In this document: positions 15,429 to 26,100 of the stretch, in pieces
How positions within the stretch are numbered: position 1 is the stretch's first letter
How the letters are laid out: every line of letters begins with the position of its first letter
From: JABMRP01 sp964444795
GTDB lineage: Bacteria; Planctomycetota; Planctomycetia; Pirellulales; Thermoguttaceae
Length of the DNA stretch: 35,073 nucleotides
Assembly (NCBI GenBank): GCA_964444795.1
Contig: CAYUIQ010000072.1
Location: 1 to 35,073 of the forward strand
Reading direction: 5' to 3'
Translations under genes and position numbers: made by a program
The notes under the pieces: generated by a model
The model's database searches: none
What the model saw: the letters and a program-made list of their open reading frames with translations, nothing else
What the model was told of the DNA's origin: nothing

Positions 15429-17122
15429 TACCGTCTTGGTGCGGTGTCATCTTGGCTATCGCTGACTCGAAGCTTGAACACCCAGGCGTAGTCGCTGGGC
15501 AACGGATCCGGAAGTTCGTCGATCACTGTGTTGGCGCCTTCCTGGTGCCAGGCGATGTACTTGTCGCTACCGAGTAACCTGATGTCGGAGCCCTGCACGG
15601 GCGTAACGCCTGGGAGTATCGTGGGAGCGGTCGGCTCTTTCAGGTCGATCGCGTACAGATAGTGTCCCTTTCGGGTAAACCGCCAGGTGCCAACCTCACA
15701 GGGGATTCGGCATTCCGCGCCACGCAATGCCTCGCTGTTCACTCGCATCCAATTGCCCAACCTCTTCAGTACCTTCACCTGGGACTCCGGCAAAGTCCCA
15801 TCCGGCTTGGGGGCGACGCTCAAGAGTGTGACTCCGTTCTTGCACTTCACGTTCACGATCCCGTCCACGAGCGCGTCGACGCTGTCCTCAATCTGGTCAG
15901 GCGTTTTGTCTTCCTGGCTCGCAACGTAGGAATAGCTGAATCCCGGAACGGGCGTCGTGGCTTGCCAAATATTCGGGCACGGCGAGCTCAGCGGGATCTC
16001 GGGAAAATGACGCTCGATGTTCTGCACGGAGCATGAAATGGGGATCACCCGGCTGATCATGACCTCCTTGCCCCACATTTCTGACGGAACATACGGATGA
16101 TGGGAATCGTACCCGCGGCTTACCACAACCTCCCTGCCTGACTTCTCGGCGGTGTTGAAGTGATGCGCGAGAATTCTTCGAAGGCGGTCCTGCCCCAACC
16201 TGACGCACGTGAATCCATCGGTCTGAAGTTGATCCGGCTGGTACTTGTCGATGACCTCAATGAACTTGTTGTAGCCTTCTTCCCGGAAGCTCTCGAAAAC
16301 AGGGTTCCCGGCCTGATGCTGCGGCTTTGCTATCCGACCTCCTGACAGCCAGCTCCCCGCCTCAGGTGTATCCAAGTCGTATGCGCGACCGTATAGGCCT
16401 GATAGCTTCGGGTCATTGACCCCGATTCCCTCGAGGCACAGCTTCTTACCGTCGTTGAAGTAGTCCCATCGCATGTGATGGAATGTCACGACGACTTTCA
16501 TGCCCTGCCTTCTCACCGCTCGAACCATCTCTCCGACGATATCCCGGTGGGGTCCCATTTTCATCGAGTTGTATTCGTCGTACTGCGTGTCCCACATGGC
16601 GAAACCGTCGTGGTGTTCGGCGATAGGGCCGGCGAAGTCGGCACCCGCCGTCTTGAACAACGCCGCCCAACGATCCGGATCCCACCGCTGTGCCTTGAAC
16701 ATTGGGACGAAGTCGTGGTATCCGAATTCAGTTGGATCTCCGTATGTGTCGCAATGGTGCTTGTAGGTCCCGGAATTCACTTTGTACATATCCCGCGGGT
16801 ACTTCTCGCCACCGTAGCCGGGCACGGAGTAGACTCCCCAGTGGAAGTAGATCCCGAACACGGCGTCCCGATACCATTGCGGTGCGGCCCCGTGCTGTGA
16901 CAGAGACTCCCAGGTCGGTTCGTAGTGCCTCGTGGCAGTTGCACGCGCAGCGCGGTTTGCCAACTCCTCCTTGATCAGTTCGCGCCTCCGCTCCTTCAAC
17001 AAAGCCTCAGTTGTGTTCTGCTTCAGCGGTCCTTCGGCCACCACGTTGCCGACAAGAACGGCCGTGCTCAGCGCCGTCAGAATTGCAGTCCGCATGCCCG
17101 TTTGTGAGCTCTTCCTCATCAT
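15428..17122 (-). CDS. Secreted GH29 alpha-L-fucosidase
   Basis: This 564-aa enzyme should hydrolyse terminal alpha-L-fucose from glycans in the periplasm or outside the cell, with retention of configuration. Three ATGs lie close together; the one at 17122 is chosen because GGAG is 8 bases upstream. A signal peptide follows (RTAILTALSTAVLVGNVVA). GH29 landmarks are GIYFHWGVYSVPGYG near residue 65, AEHHDGFAMWDT near 165-175 and VVVTFHHM. The expected nucleophile is an Asp around residue 300 in PDQLQTDG, replacing the more usual WFDG. A small beta-sandwich forms the C-terminus. It is the last complete gene of the leftward cluster, 46 bp after the propeller gene. Confidence 0.9.
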   Translation of the reverse strand: MMRKSSQTGMRTAILTALSTAVLVGNVVAEGPLKQNTTEALLKERRRELIKEELANRAARATATRHYEPTWESLSQHGAAPQWYRDAVFGIYFHWGVYSVPGYGGEKYPRDMYKVNSGTYKHHCDTYGDPTEFGYHDFVPMFKAQRWDPDRWAALFKTAGADFAGPIAEHHDGFAMWDTQYDEYNSMKMGPHRDIVGEMVRAVRRQGMKVVVTFHHMRWDYFNDGKKLCLEGIGVNDPKLSGLYGRAYDLDTPEAGSWLSGGRIAKPQHQAGNPVFESFREEGYNKFIEVIDKYQPDQLQTDGFTCVRLGQDRLRRILAHHFNTAEKSGREVVVSRGYDSHHPYVPSEMWGKEVMISRVIPISCSVQNIERHFPEIPLSSPCPNIWQATTPVPGFSYSYVASQEDKTPDQIEDSVDALVDGIVNVKCKNGVTLLSVAPKPDGTLPESQVKVLKRLGNWMRVNSEALRGAECRIPCEVGTWRFTRKGHYLYAIDLKEPTAPTILPGVTPVQGSDIRLLGSDKYIAWHQEGANTVIDELPDPLPSDYAWVFKLRVSDSQDDTAPRR

Positions 17123-17167
17123 GACCATTGCTCCGAATGGTGAAATGCCTGCTTGTTGTCATCTCCT

Positions 17168-18661
17168 TTACGGACCGTATTCGATATCGATGCTGTCGAT
17201 GATCGGTTGCACCCTGTTCGCGTCGAGTTGCCGCGTTCCGAACTCGAACTGAACGCCTCTCCCTTCCGGCAAGGAACTCAAGTTCATTGAGGCCGGCGTC
17301 ACATTCACGATCCGGGCGAATCCCGGTTTCTGCGTATAACTTTCCTTGATTCGCTGCCAGCGCGTCCATTCGTCTGTCCGGCCATCACCGTCCTTGTCAA
17401 CACCGACTCGCACTTCGACGCCGTCCACCCAAGGGCCGGGACTTACGAAGTCGGTCTTCTGCTGCATGATGATATAGAACTGCCCTTCCGCGAAGCCAAC
17501 GCTGGGATCCGGGTGGAACCCCCCTCCGATTTCGCCCGCCCAGGTGAACTCCTTGTACAGATCATCCGACGTGAAGCGTCCCATGCGCATCGACTTGCCG
17601 AGCTCGGCAGAGTCGAAATCGCAGAATAGGTAGTACTGCCCGCCGACCTTGATCATGGTGTAGTCGCCATAGGCATTCTGTTCCGGTTCGTGAATTTCGA
17701 ACTTCTGCTTTCCCTGACGGTAGGTTCCTGTCTTACCGGTGGGATTCGTTCGGTGATCGATCGGATAGGCGTGCTCGTGCGGCTTGAATCCGGTGATCCC
17801 GTCCGGACTGGATGTATGTCCGGCCAAGGGCGAATCCCAGGAATGAGTCTGCGCATTGATGGGAGTCCAGTCCTCGTAGATGATGTGGAAGCTGCCGTCT
17901 TCGTCGCGGAAGATGGCGATATCCGATCCATGCGATGGGTCATCGAACACCACTCCCATCTCTTTGCCAACGACGCCATCCTTGAGATCCTCGTCAATCA
18001 CCAGGTGAGGTTCTTCATCATTGGGCTTGTCGTAGTAGATGTAGAACTTGCCGTTCGCATACTCGGCCGTGGTGACCCACTTGCTATTACAGACCTTGCC
18101 GCAGTATTTCCATTGTTTCAGATCCGGACTGTGCCAGGCGTGATACCCGCTGTCTGCTTCGGTCCTCACGGCGTGTTTCTTTTTGTACTCACGCCGCTCA
18201 TCTGCGGAGAGCCCTGCGGGATAGTCGATCTTCAGGGCCTTTTCAGCCAGTACGTAGTAGTCTCCGGGCGCTACCGGAAGAAAGACGTGCGCGTTTCCCA
18301 AGCCATCGGGTGTGATATCGTCGATCCGCGTCCAATTGTCCCAGACGGTCGACTGCTTGAACGTGATCTTGTTCAGGCGGGTCTTCCGCGGCAGGCTTTT
18401 AACAACGCTCTGAAACGTAGCATGTCGAAGATGCGGTTCGGCGTATCCGTCCTTGATTTCAAGGCCTGCGGCCTTTGCTTTCGCGGCCTGCCATTCCTCG
18501 TGAGTATCGATAGCCCAGGAGCCTCCCAGCGCGTGAACGCCTGTCAGCAGGACTACCAACGGGGCAAGAAGGAGGCGGGTGGGGGTAAGTGTCATGTGTT
18601 TCATTCGTATCACTGTTGTTCTTGCGGTGAAGTGAACCAATTGCTGTTTCACGACGTTCAT
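17168..18661 (-). CDS. Secreted GH43-like five-bladed beta-propeller protein
   Basis: This 497-aa protein starts at 18661, where AAGGAG lies 7 bases upstream. It has a long basic n-region before the hydrophobic signal core (LLLAPLVVLLTGVHALGG). Repeated propeller-blade motifs follow: YHAWHSPDLKQWKYCG, ANGKFYIYYDKP, SDIAIFRDEDGSFHIIYED, GGQYYLFCDFDS and EGQFYIIMQQKTDF. These alternate substrate-facing acids with aromatic strands, as in GH43/GH62/GH117-type folds. The acids in SDIAIF and YED are candidates for active-site residues, but the catalytic triad is not assigned. It lies between the Gfo/Idh/MocA and fucosidase genes, so glycan hydrolysis is the likely job. Confidence 0.75.
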   Translation of the reverse strand: MNVVKQQLVHFTARTTVIRMKHMTLTPTRLLLAPLVVLLTGVHALGGSWAIDTHEEWQAAKAKAAGLEIKDGYAEPHLRHATFQSVVKSLPRKTRLNKITFKQSTVWDNWTRIDDITPDGLGNAHVFLPVAPGDYYVLAEKALKIDYPAGLSADERREYKKKHAVRTEADSGYHAWHSPDLKQWKYCGKVCNSKWVTTAEYANGKFYIYYDKPNDEEPHLVIDEDLKDGVVGKEMGVVFDDPSHGSDIAIFRDEDGSFHIIYEDWTPINAQTHSWDSPLAGHTSSPDGITGFKPHEHAYPIDHRTNPTGKTGTYRQGKQKFEIHEPEQNAYGDYTMIKVGGQYYLFCDFDSAELGKSMRMGRFTSDDLYKEFTWAGEIGGGFHPDPSVGFAEGQFYIIMQQKTDFVSPGPWVDGVEVRVGVDKDGDGRTDEWTRWQRIKESYTQKPGFARIVNVTPASMNLSSLPEGRGVQFEFGTRQLDANRVQPIIDSIDIEYGP

Positions 18662-18751
18662 AGCCTAGCTCCTTGGAATGCAGTGGACGGTACGCGAGGC
18701 TTGGCATGCCACGTGCGGCACTGTGCATACGGCAGTGCATGTGCGGATCGC

Positions 18752-20101
18752 TCAGGACAATTTAGGAAGTTCGTATCCCTTGCGTCGGGGCCGTGTGACG
18801 CTCGCATGACGGTTCGCCTCGTTGTCGTCGACAAAACTGGTCGAAACCGGGTCGAATTTCAGCTTGCGTTTCAAGTCTCTGGCCACGTTAACTAGATGGG
18901 ACAGTATCGAATGGCGATGGGCGGCCTCTGCCGGACAATTCGGCTGTTTGCGGGTGCGGATGCAATCGAGCCAGTTGGCCACGTGGAAGATCGTCGTGTA
19001 GTCGTAGTCGCTCTTCTCGGCGCCTCGATGCGCGTACGGATTATCGAAGGTCGGCACCGCGGCGGCAATCTCCAGGGGATTACTTCTCAATACGTTGCGG
19101 TTGATTTCAACCTTTCCTTCTTCGCCGACGAAAACGCCGCCAAAGATTGGGCCTGCGTGTGGCCTGGAGTTCATCTCCAGCAACATTCCATCGGCATACC
19201 GCATATGAACCGGGCAGTTCGACCCGGCGGGCTCTTCCGTCCAAATCTCAACCGGGCTCGTGTCGTCCTTGTTGATTGCCCATTGAATCTGATCGTATGC
19301 ATGAGTACCAAAACCGGTGATGCCGTAGCGACCGCCTACGCCGTCGAATTCCCGATAAGGGCCCCAACCATGGGACTTCTTAATGAGTTCGGGGTTGAAG
19401 GGAAACAGAGGAGCCTGATTGCACCACATATCCCAGTTGAGTCCCGGCGGGATCGGCGCCGCCGGCGTCGGCACGTAGTCGATCGGCGAATCGAGGTTCG
19501 TACAGATGACCTTGCGGATCTTGCCAATAGCTCCCTTCCGCAGTTGCTCGACCGCCCAACGATTCAGGGGAATCGAACGCGCCTGGGTTCCCACCTGATA
19601 GATGCTGTTGTTCTTCTGGGCTGCCTGAACCAGGAGGCGTCCTTCCTCAATCGTAAGCGTGGCTGGTTTCTCCGCATATATGTCGACGCCCGCTTCCATC
19701 GCATGAATGCACGGCAGCACGCGACCGTGTGTGGGAGTCGTCACGAAGGTGCCGTCCAACTTCTCCTTGTCAAGCATCTCGCGATAGTCTTGGTAGAAGC
19801 TCCCCGTGGGTTTGGTTTCGGGAAACATCAAGGCCAGACGCGATTGGAAACCACGTTCCGCCTTCCGATTGCAGTCGGCAGCCGCGACAATGTCCACTTG
19901 ATCGAGCGGTGTCGACAGCCCGAGGAGATGTCCCACTCGGCTGCCAAAGCCGATGACACCAATCCGCGGACGATCATTTGGGCCGACCTGACCGGGCATG
20001 CCAAGCACGCGACGAGGGATGAAATGGGCTGCGGCAACACCGGCTGCAGCGGCTTTCAGCGCTTGCCGCCGATTCAACTTCGAGGAGGCAGTGTCTTTCA
20101 T
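18752..20101 (-). CDS. Tat-exported Gfo/Idh/MocA family oxidoreductase
   Basis: The start at 20101 follows AAAGGAG; a longer reading to 20167 lacks support. The 449-aa protein has a twin-arginine signal (NRRQALKAAAAGVAAAHF) that would export it already folded with its cofactor. The Rossmann domain follows with IGVIGFGSRVG (a GxGxxG-type loop) and the family's EKP motif in YAEKPATLTIEEG. The C-terminal alpha/beta domain holds GRYGITGFGTHAYDQIQWA, where the histidine is a likely catalytic residue. The family oxidises or reduces sugar-like alcohols with NAD(P), or acts as a hydrolase on exported glycans. Exported members are numerous in Planctomycetes. The exact substrate is unknown. Confidence 0.88.
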   Translation of the reverse strand: MKDTASSKLNRRQALKAAAAGVAAAHFIPRRVLGMPGQVGPNDRPRIGVIGFGSRVGHLLGLSTPLDQVDIVAAADCNRKAERGFQSRLALMFPETKPTGSFYQDYREMLDKEKLDGTFVTTPTHGRVLPCIHAMEAGVDIYAEKPATLTIEEGRLLVQAAQKNNSIYQVGTQARSIPLNRWAVEQLRKGAIGKIRKVICTNLDSPIDYVPTPAAPIPPGLNWDMWCNQAPLFPFNPELIKKSHGWGPYREFDGVGGRYGITGFGTHAYDQIQWAINKDDTSPVEIWTEEPAGSNCPVHMRYADGMLLEMNSRPHAGPIFGGVFVGEEGKVEINRNVLRSNPLEIAAAVPTFDNPYAHRGAEKSDYDYTTIFHVANWLDCIRTRKQPNCPAEAAHRHSILSHLVNVARDLKRKLKFDPVSTSFVDDNEANRHASVTRPRRKGYELPKLS

Positions 20102-20487
20102 AGCGCTCCTTTGAGAGGAAAGGGGGTGGTTTCGAGAATTCGACGACCCGCGTGTGCGATATCTCACTCCGGCCTGCCGAACGCCCTCATACTAACTATA
20201 CCGCAAGTCGCCGGAACATCACGCGAATTCCGCTTGTTTGGTAGTAAGCATCGCGAAACGGCGGCATATCACGCGAGAAAAGACGCATCGGCAAGAGAAG
20301 CGTCGCCCGTCAGTACATGTAAACGCTCGTTCTTTCCCAGGGTTGCCGACAGCAATCTCCCGATTGCGCAGTACTGAGCTTTCGCGGACTCCAAGCCAGT
20401 CAAGTGGCGAGGTGTAGGTAGTTTTCCAGGTGATTGAGCAATTGATGCAGGTCAACTTTCGTGGCCGAGTTGAGATCAATTGTCGCG
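20102..20487. promoter_or_regulatory. 386-bp intergenic region with two ATCACGCGA copies, 50 bp apart
   Basis: There is no supported gene between the di-haem protein stop and the Gfo/Idh/MocA start. This gap is much wider than others in the cluster, so an internal promoter is likely. ATCACGCGA occurs at 20218-20226 and 20268-20276, exactly 50 bp apart, on the same face of the helix. The same 9-mer lies upstream of the sigma gene at 28805-28813. A 3' proximal stretch (20405-20487) can be read as a short extension of the upstream protein in another frame. Confidence 0.4.
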
Positions 20488-23073
20488 TCAAGGACTTCGT
20501 GGAATTGCGGCGACCGGAGCTATCCCCTGAGGGTTTTTCGGGTCTACATCCAGAAGCGGCCAGACCCTCTTGCCTGCCCTCTGTTCTTCCTCGTGGTGAT
20601 AGGCGCCCAATTCGTTGGAGTTCATGTCCAGCCACATGGTGACGCGGCGGAATTCGCCCTTGGTCAGTTTCACGCCATAGTGCTTAGGAAATAGACACTG
20701 CGTCAACTCCGAGTTCCCCGAGCCGAAATTCCCCGGAACTGTGCGCGTGCCGTCAGCTTTTGGTGACTGGTAATGAGCCCTTTTGTAGCCGCTGAAGCCG
20801 AACATGAACCCGCGCATCTTGTTGTAGGTAAAATCCGTGGGCTGCGTCTTCTCTTCTTGATGGCATGGAAGACACTTTGACTCAAACACGGGTCTAACAC
20901 TTCGGGCATAGGTAAACGGCCAGATCACGGAAGGCTCAGCTTCGGGCTCCAGCTTCGAGGGACCGCGTCGCAAAGCTATAGAGCTGGCATGCATTGGAGG
21001 GGCATCGTGCTTGTCTTCGTGACACCCTACACAGTTCAACCTTTCGCCGGGGTGCAAATACGTGGCGGATCGCATGGATTGCACAGCCACGCCGCGATCA
21101 TCCAGGAGCTGGAAGTAGATGGCCTTTCCTGCCGGTGCTTCACAGTAAACACTGCCATCCTCTTCCACGGGCACAGTACCCAGGGCCATGCGGGCCAAGG
21201 ATTCCGGATACGTGGAGATCCTGGGCGCACCCCGGACGGGGGTGGTTTTGGGAAATACCTGTACGATGCGCATCTCCTTTATCTTGACATCTTCCGGTAG
21301 TTCACCCAGTGCATCGGTGGCGTACACATTCTGCACATAGACAGTCGAACGGGGAATCTCTCCTATGCCTCGCTCGCCCTGAAATGTTTGAGTAGGAACA
21401 ACCGGTGGAACAGCTCGGGCCTTAACGGGAATGGGGTCGATCGCCCGGAACGACTTGTTGCCGTTGAGGAAGAGCGCTTCTTCATTGCCATAACGGTCTC
21501 TCAGGTAGAGATTCCCCGAACTACTAACCAGATAGAAATCCTCACTCAGCGGCCAAGGCGTAGCGTGCAATGCTTTTAGTGATCGGATCGGTTCCGGTTC
21601 CGCTTCGGGGAAAAGGTGCTCCGGCGTAATTCGCTTGACCTGCGATACCACACCATCATCACGGACCCTGGTGTCGATCATAATAAGTGAACCGAAGCTC
21701 TGGCCGTGATGACGGCAGGCAGTGGCGATGTACTTATGCGAGCCCGGGATAGCACGAATGTTGTACTCGCCCATCGGACGGAGCGTGAGCCCGTCCGTCC
21801 ATGGCCCGTCCCCCTTGGGTTGGTGCGGCAACGGATAGTTGCCGTGAGGCGAACGGGGATCGCGACCATCCGGGAAGCATGTCCAGAGATGATGCGCAAT
21901 CATGTCAGAGCGATCTACATAGTCCCAACGAGTGTAGACAATCATGCCGTCATTGTTCACACTTGGATGCCACTCATTCGTCTCGTGAAAACTCAACGGG
22001 TAGACATCACTTCCATCGGCCTTCATGGAAAACAACGTCGAAGTGGGGTAGATATTCGTAGGACCAGCCCCAGGAGCACAACGGAGATAGCCCCCCCGCC
22101 TGGTTGACATGAATGCCAGGCGGCCGCTGGGCAACCAGCATGGATCCACATCATCCTCGCCAACATCGGTCAATCTGCGTAAACCTGTGCCGTCCAAATT
22201 GATTCTGAATAGGTTCATTCGCTCTTCGCGTTTCAGCCACGACGCAATCAGTTCGGGTGTCACGAGCTCTATCGGAGTCTTCTCTGATTTGGGATGGCCG
22301 GGATAGCGAGTGGGGGTGCCGGATGCCCAGGCGAAAGCGATGGTCTTGCCGTCCCATGAAAGGTCGGGGGAAAGCGACACGCCGTCTGTCAGCAGCACAC
22401 CTTGGTTCGTGCCACTTGGAACTCGCTTCCCACCTAAGATGCTCTTCAAAGTGGGCCGATCCGATTTGATATTGCGAAGTATGAACAATCCGCTCTTATC
22501 ATCGATACCGAGTTGGCGAGCGTTCTCGGTCATCCGGCCCATATACTGGTTGCACATATGCGGTCCGGACGACTGCCAGGTGACGAACAGAATATCATCG
22601 AAGTCCAGCAGTGGATTCTGCAGTGCGGCTTTGCGAGTGATGTCCCGCAACCTGTAATAGAGGTCTTGCACATTTCCGCTACTACCTTTCGCGTCAGCCA
22701 GAGCCTTCGCTTGCCGCTCTATGCCAGCTAGCTGGATTTCCAGATCGCTAATATCCGGCATGTCGGGAAGGGTTTGGAGTTTGTCAAACAGGGCCCTAGA
22801 TCGCCGCAACTGAACATCCAACGGGGTTTTGTCCGTATCCCAGTACATCAACTGCTTGTCCAGAATCTGCTCTTCCGGAAACTGCGACTCTTCGGCATAG
22901 TGCGCAATCAGCATTTCGTGAATGCGATAGGCGCGGCCCCAGTCGTCACGAACGGACTGGCTCCAATCCGCCAGCTTGTCGTCTAAAGGAAATAGACTGT
23001 CCGCGGTTGCCCGCATTGACACGCAAGCCAAAACGACAATGACACTTCCGATAAGGCGGTGGGTATTTTTCAT
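20488..23073 (-). CDS. Secreted di-haem protein with hydrazine-synthase-alpha-like/TolB-like propeller
   Basis: This 861-aa protein has a signal peptide (RLIGSVIVVLACVSMRATA) and an AAGGGAG site. A helical N-terminal region (about 25-150) is followed by a TolB/HzsA-like propeller (about 170-560; VSLSPDLSWDGKTIAFAWAS, LTDVGEDDVDPCWLPSGRLA, WHPSVNNDGMIVYTRWDYVD). Two c-type haem motifs lie in the C-terminal part: CVGCH at 681-685 and CLPCH at 734-738. Many non-anammox Planctomycetes have such HzsA-middle-domain proteins, so this is not evidence for hydrazine synthesis; the other HZS subunits are absent. It probably transfers electrons or oxidises a substrate in the periplasm, next to the PQQ-type and Gfo/Idh/MocA proteins. 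Confidence 0.82.
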   Translation of the reverse strand: MKNTHRLIGSVIVVLACVSMRATADSLFPLDDKLADWSQSVRDDWGRAYRIHEMLIAHYAEESQFPEEQILDKQLMYWDTDKTPLDVQLRRSRALFDKLQTLPDMPDISDLEIQLAGIERQAKALADAKGSSGNVQDLYYRLRDITRKAALQNPLLDFDDILFVTWQSSGPHMCNQYMGRMTENARQLGIDDKSGLFILRNIKSDRPTLKSILGGKRVPSGTNQGVLLTDGVSLSPDLSWDGKTIAFAWASGTPTRYPGHPKSEKTPIELVTPELIASWLKREERMNLFRINLDGTGLRRLTDVGEDDVDPCWLPSGRLAFMSTRRGGYLRCAPGAGPTNIYPTSTLFSMKADGSDVYPLSFHETNEWHPSVNNDGMIVYTRWDYVDRSDMIAHHLWTCFPDGRDPRSPHGNYPLPHQPKGDGPWTDGLTLRPMGEYNIRAIPGSHKYIATACRHHGQSFGSLIMIDTRVRDDGVVSQVKRITPEHLFPEAEPEPIRSLKALHATPWPLSEDFYLVSSSGNLYLRDRYGNEEALFLNGNKSFRAIDPIPVKARAVPPVVPTQTFQGERGIGEIPRSTVYVQNVYATDALGELPEDVKIKEMRIVQVFPKTTPVRGAPRISTYPESLARMALGTVPVEEDGSVYCEAPAGKAIYFQLLDDRGVAVQSMRSATYLHPGERLNCVGCHEDKHDAPPMHASSIALRRGPSKLEPEAEPSVIWPFTYARSVRPVFESKCLPCHQEEKTQPTDFTYNKMRGFMFGFSGYKRAHYQSPKADGTRTVPGNFGSGNSELTQCLFPKHYGVKLTKGEFRRVTMWLDMNSNELGAYHHEEEQRAGKRVWPLLDVDPKNPQGIAPVAAIPRSP

Positions 23074-23137
23074 TACGATTCTCCCTTTTGCGGTCCTATC
23101 CTGCCATACCGGTTTGGAACTCGGAAAGAACCTTCAG

Positions 23138-26100
23138 CTACTCTCCCAGGCAAATAAGTTTACCGTTTGTCAGGCTAATAAACAGCCTTCTGTTAGCGGC
23201 TGCCATGCCGTTCCAAACGGGCAAGGTCTCTAGACCGTATTCGGCGAGTTTTCCGCCGTCCTGCTTCGAGAGTATCCATAGGGTGGAATTCTTCCGTCCT
23301 TCGATCCGGGCCCAAGGGTCAGCCGGATCGATGGCGTCGGCAAATCCGCCCAACAGTAGCTTGTTTCCGGCAAGCACCATGGAAACCGGGCAGATCGGGA
23401 ACTTGTCGATGGTCCACGACTGCTTGCCGGTCCTTTGAAGTTGAAACCCTCCGGAAAACACGCCGGCCATGTGCTTGAGGCCGGTTTCTTCTTGACTCAG
23501 CTTATGCTTGTCAGGGATCATCGTTGTGTCACCTCCCCGGGGCACATACAACCGGAAATTCGAGCTCGACGGACCGCCATACGGGTAAGCAGAGTACGCC
23601 GCTTCTTGGTCGAACGCGATGATGTTGCCCTTTACCTTGCCATATGTCCAATTGACTCGGTGAAACCAGAACCGATCGAAGAAATTGGATTTCGTGTTCA
23701 AGTGAGTGTCTGTCGGGAACGTATAGTCATTCGCTCCTGTCCCGAGCGGAATGGAGAAATCGAGTTTCCTGTCGCGCATGAAAATGTGCGCGCCATCCGT
23801 AACGAGGATATCCGATCCTGCTCCGGGGGAGTTCTCGGGCATCTGGTTGGCACTCCTGCGGTCCACGGTCTGGACCTCGTGGATGACCTTCTTGCCCAGC
23901 ACCGTTCCATTTGCCGCGTCCAGTGCATATAGAAATATTCCACCGTCGACGAATGAGGATCGTCCGGCCGTGCAATACACGATGCCGTTGGCAACCAAGA
24001 CACTTCCATGCACGGGCCAAGCAGACTCGATCTGGTCGTGGGCCATGATATTGCGATCGTCAGGCGCGGCACGGAATCGCCAGACCAACTCACCGTCGCT
24101 TGCTCGCAGGCAATACAACCACCCGTCAGTCGCCCCGAAGATCACCGTCCCACCGTGTACTGACGGCGGCGAGTCCACCCGCCCGCCAGCGATGTAAGTC
24201 CAGAGCCTCTTGCCGCTCTTCTCGTCGAGCGAGTGGATCTTGTGCTCGTCAACCGCGCTGACGTAGACTCGACCGCCGGCAACGACCGGGGGGCTCAGTG
24301 TCCGGCCGACTTTCACATCCCAGAGGGTTCCGATTTCGTCGGGGATTTCCGTTCTGACAGAACTGCTGCGCAAACGGTCGTGACGAAACGTGGGCCATTC
24401 GCTTTCAGCCGAGATCTTCCCCTCGGGACCCGTTCCAAAGGCTTCGCCTTTTTGTAGTAGGTTTTCGGCAAGCGCGGCATCCCTGGGAAACCCTTGCGCC
24501 GTCTCTTCTGACGCCAGCGCATAGAATCCCAGAAGCTTGGCTTCTATGTAGCAGCCACATGGGTCCGGTAACTTGTATAGCAATCCGTTGCCGGGCATCA
24601 GACCATACCGGCACTGTCCGCGCGCCCAGTGATGAAGCGTCACTTCGCCCGTTTTGTAGTTCGTGAATTCCGCCGCTCTGCGACCCGAGATAAGGTACTT
24701 GACGGTGCTCTTATTCGGATAGCATCGATGGTGATGTCCGGCATCGGCCAGCACCTTTTCCATGGAGAGCCTCCTTTTCTCCTCGCCCGTAGCGCAATCG
24801 TACGCAATCATAGTCATGCCGATCCGGTCTCCCGTCCAGACATGGCCGTCGATACCGAAGATCCCAGGTACGTCGGTGCCTCCAAGAGAGCCGCACTTGC
24901 ATTGCCATCTTTGCTCCCCGGTGCGGGCGTCAATGGCAGTCAACGTGCCTTTGGCCGCAATCACCAATGTGCCCTCGTGGTACATCGTTGATACCTTGCC
25001 GGATACGCCCAACGGGAAGCGGAAACGTTCCTTTCCGCTCTTCAGGTCGAGCCCGACCACGCCCCCTGGATCCGTCAGAAAGACGCCCTCTTCCGATGCG
25101 GTGAGCTGCACATTCTTCATCGAACTCATGCGGTCACTCTTCTCGGTGATGCCCGTATATGGCCCACTCTTCCAGAGCACTTCCCCGGATACGGGTTCAA
25201 TGGCCCAGATTGTCTTTTCGGATGTGTTCGTGGAAGTCGGTCTTGGGAAGAAGCCTTCACCGGGAAGGGCCTTCTGTGGCCGATCGTTGGCCGATATATA
25301 CAGAACTCCGTCCCTGTAAACCAATTCATCGGCGTACCGGGTACCTTCATACTCCAAAAGCGTCTTACCCGTTGCCGGGTCGAGGGCACTGACAGGGGAA
25401 TTGTATCCGAGCGTGACGAAGACCCGATCGTCGCTGGCCACCAGACGCTTGCGGATGTGGATGGGGTGATTTCCACGGGCGCCATGGCCTCCACTCCACC
25501 AACTCCACACATGGTCGCCCCACTGCTGGATCGGTCGCTTCCAAAGCAGTTTTCCGTTGAACGCATCCCGTGCAAGGAGTGCCCATTGGTCAGGAAGCCC
25601 GGCAAAGCCGATAGGCGATTCGTCCTGAATATAGAAGAGTCGGCCGCCCGCGGTGACCATTGTGCTGGTGCCCGGCGTCAAAGCATGATGCCGCTGCCAA
25701 ATCGGCCCGGCGACCCACTGCACGTGCCGAGGCGGTCCCACCAGCGTGTCCCGGGCGACCATGTCGCCTTCCGCGTTGTGCCGAAAATGGGTCCACTGGT
25801 CCATCTCCTCCGGATACGGTTTCGTGGCATGAACCCATTCAGCCGCCTCCGCGCTGTCTCTCGAACGCACCAAGCCGGCATCGAGCAGACGGCCACGTAC
25901 GGCCGTCGCCTCGGCAGCCGACGAACAACGAACCCAAATCTCGCCGTACGGGGCAATGACACGCGCCATCTCATCGGCCGTCAAACCCTGCCGCTGAAGC
26001 CGAGGGTAGTCGTACACGATCAACAGATTGACGAGGTTTTCCACGTATGGCAAATGTTGAAGCGAGGCCTGCCGCGCCGAGATCCGCCCGTACAACCCGC

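Noticed and set aside
20488..23073. Anammox hydrazine synthase
   Set aside because: Only the alpha-like propeller/di-haem part is present, no beta or gamma genes are near, and such proteins are widespread in non-anammox Planctomycetes.
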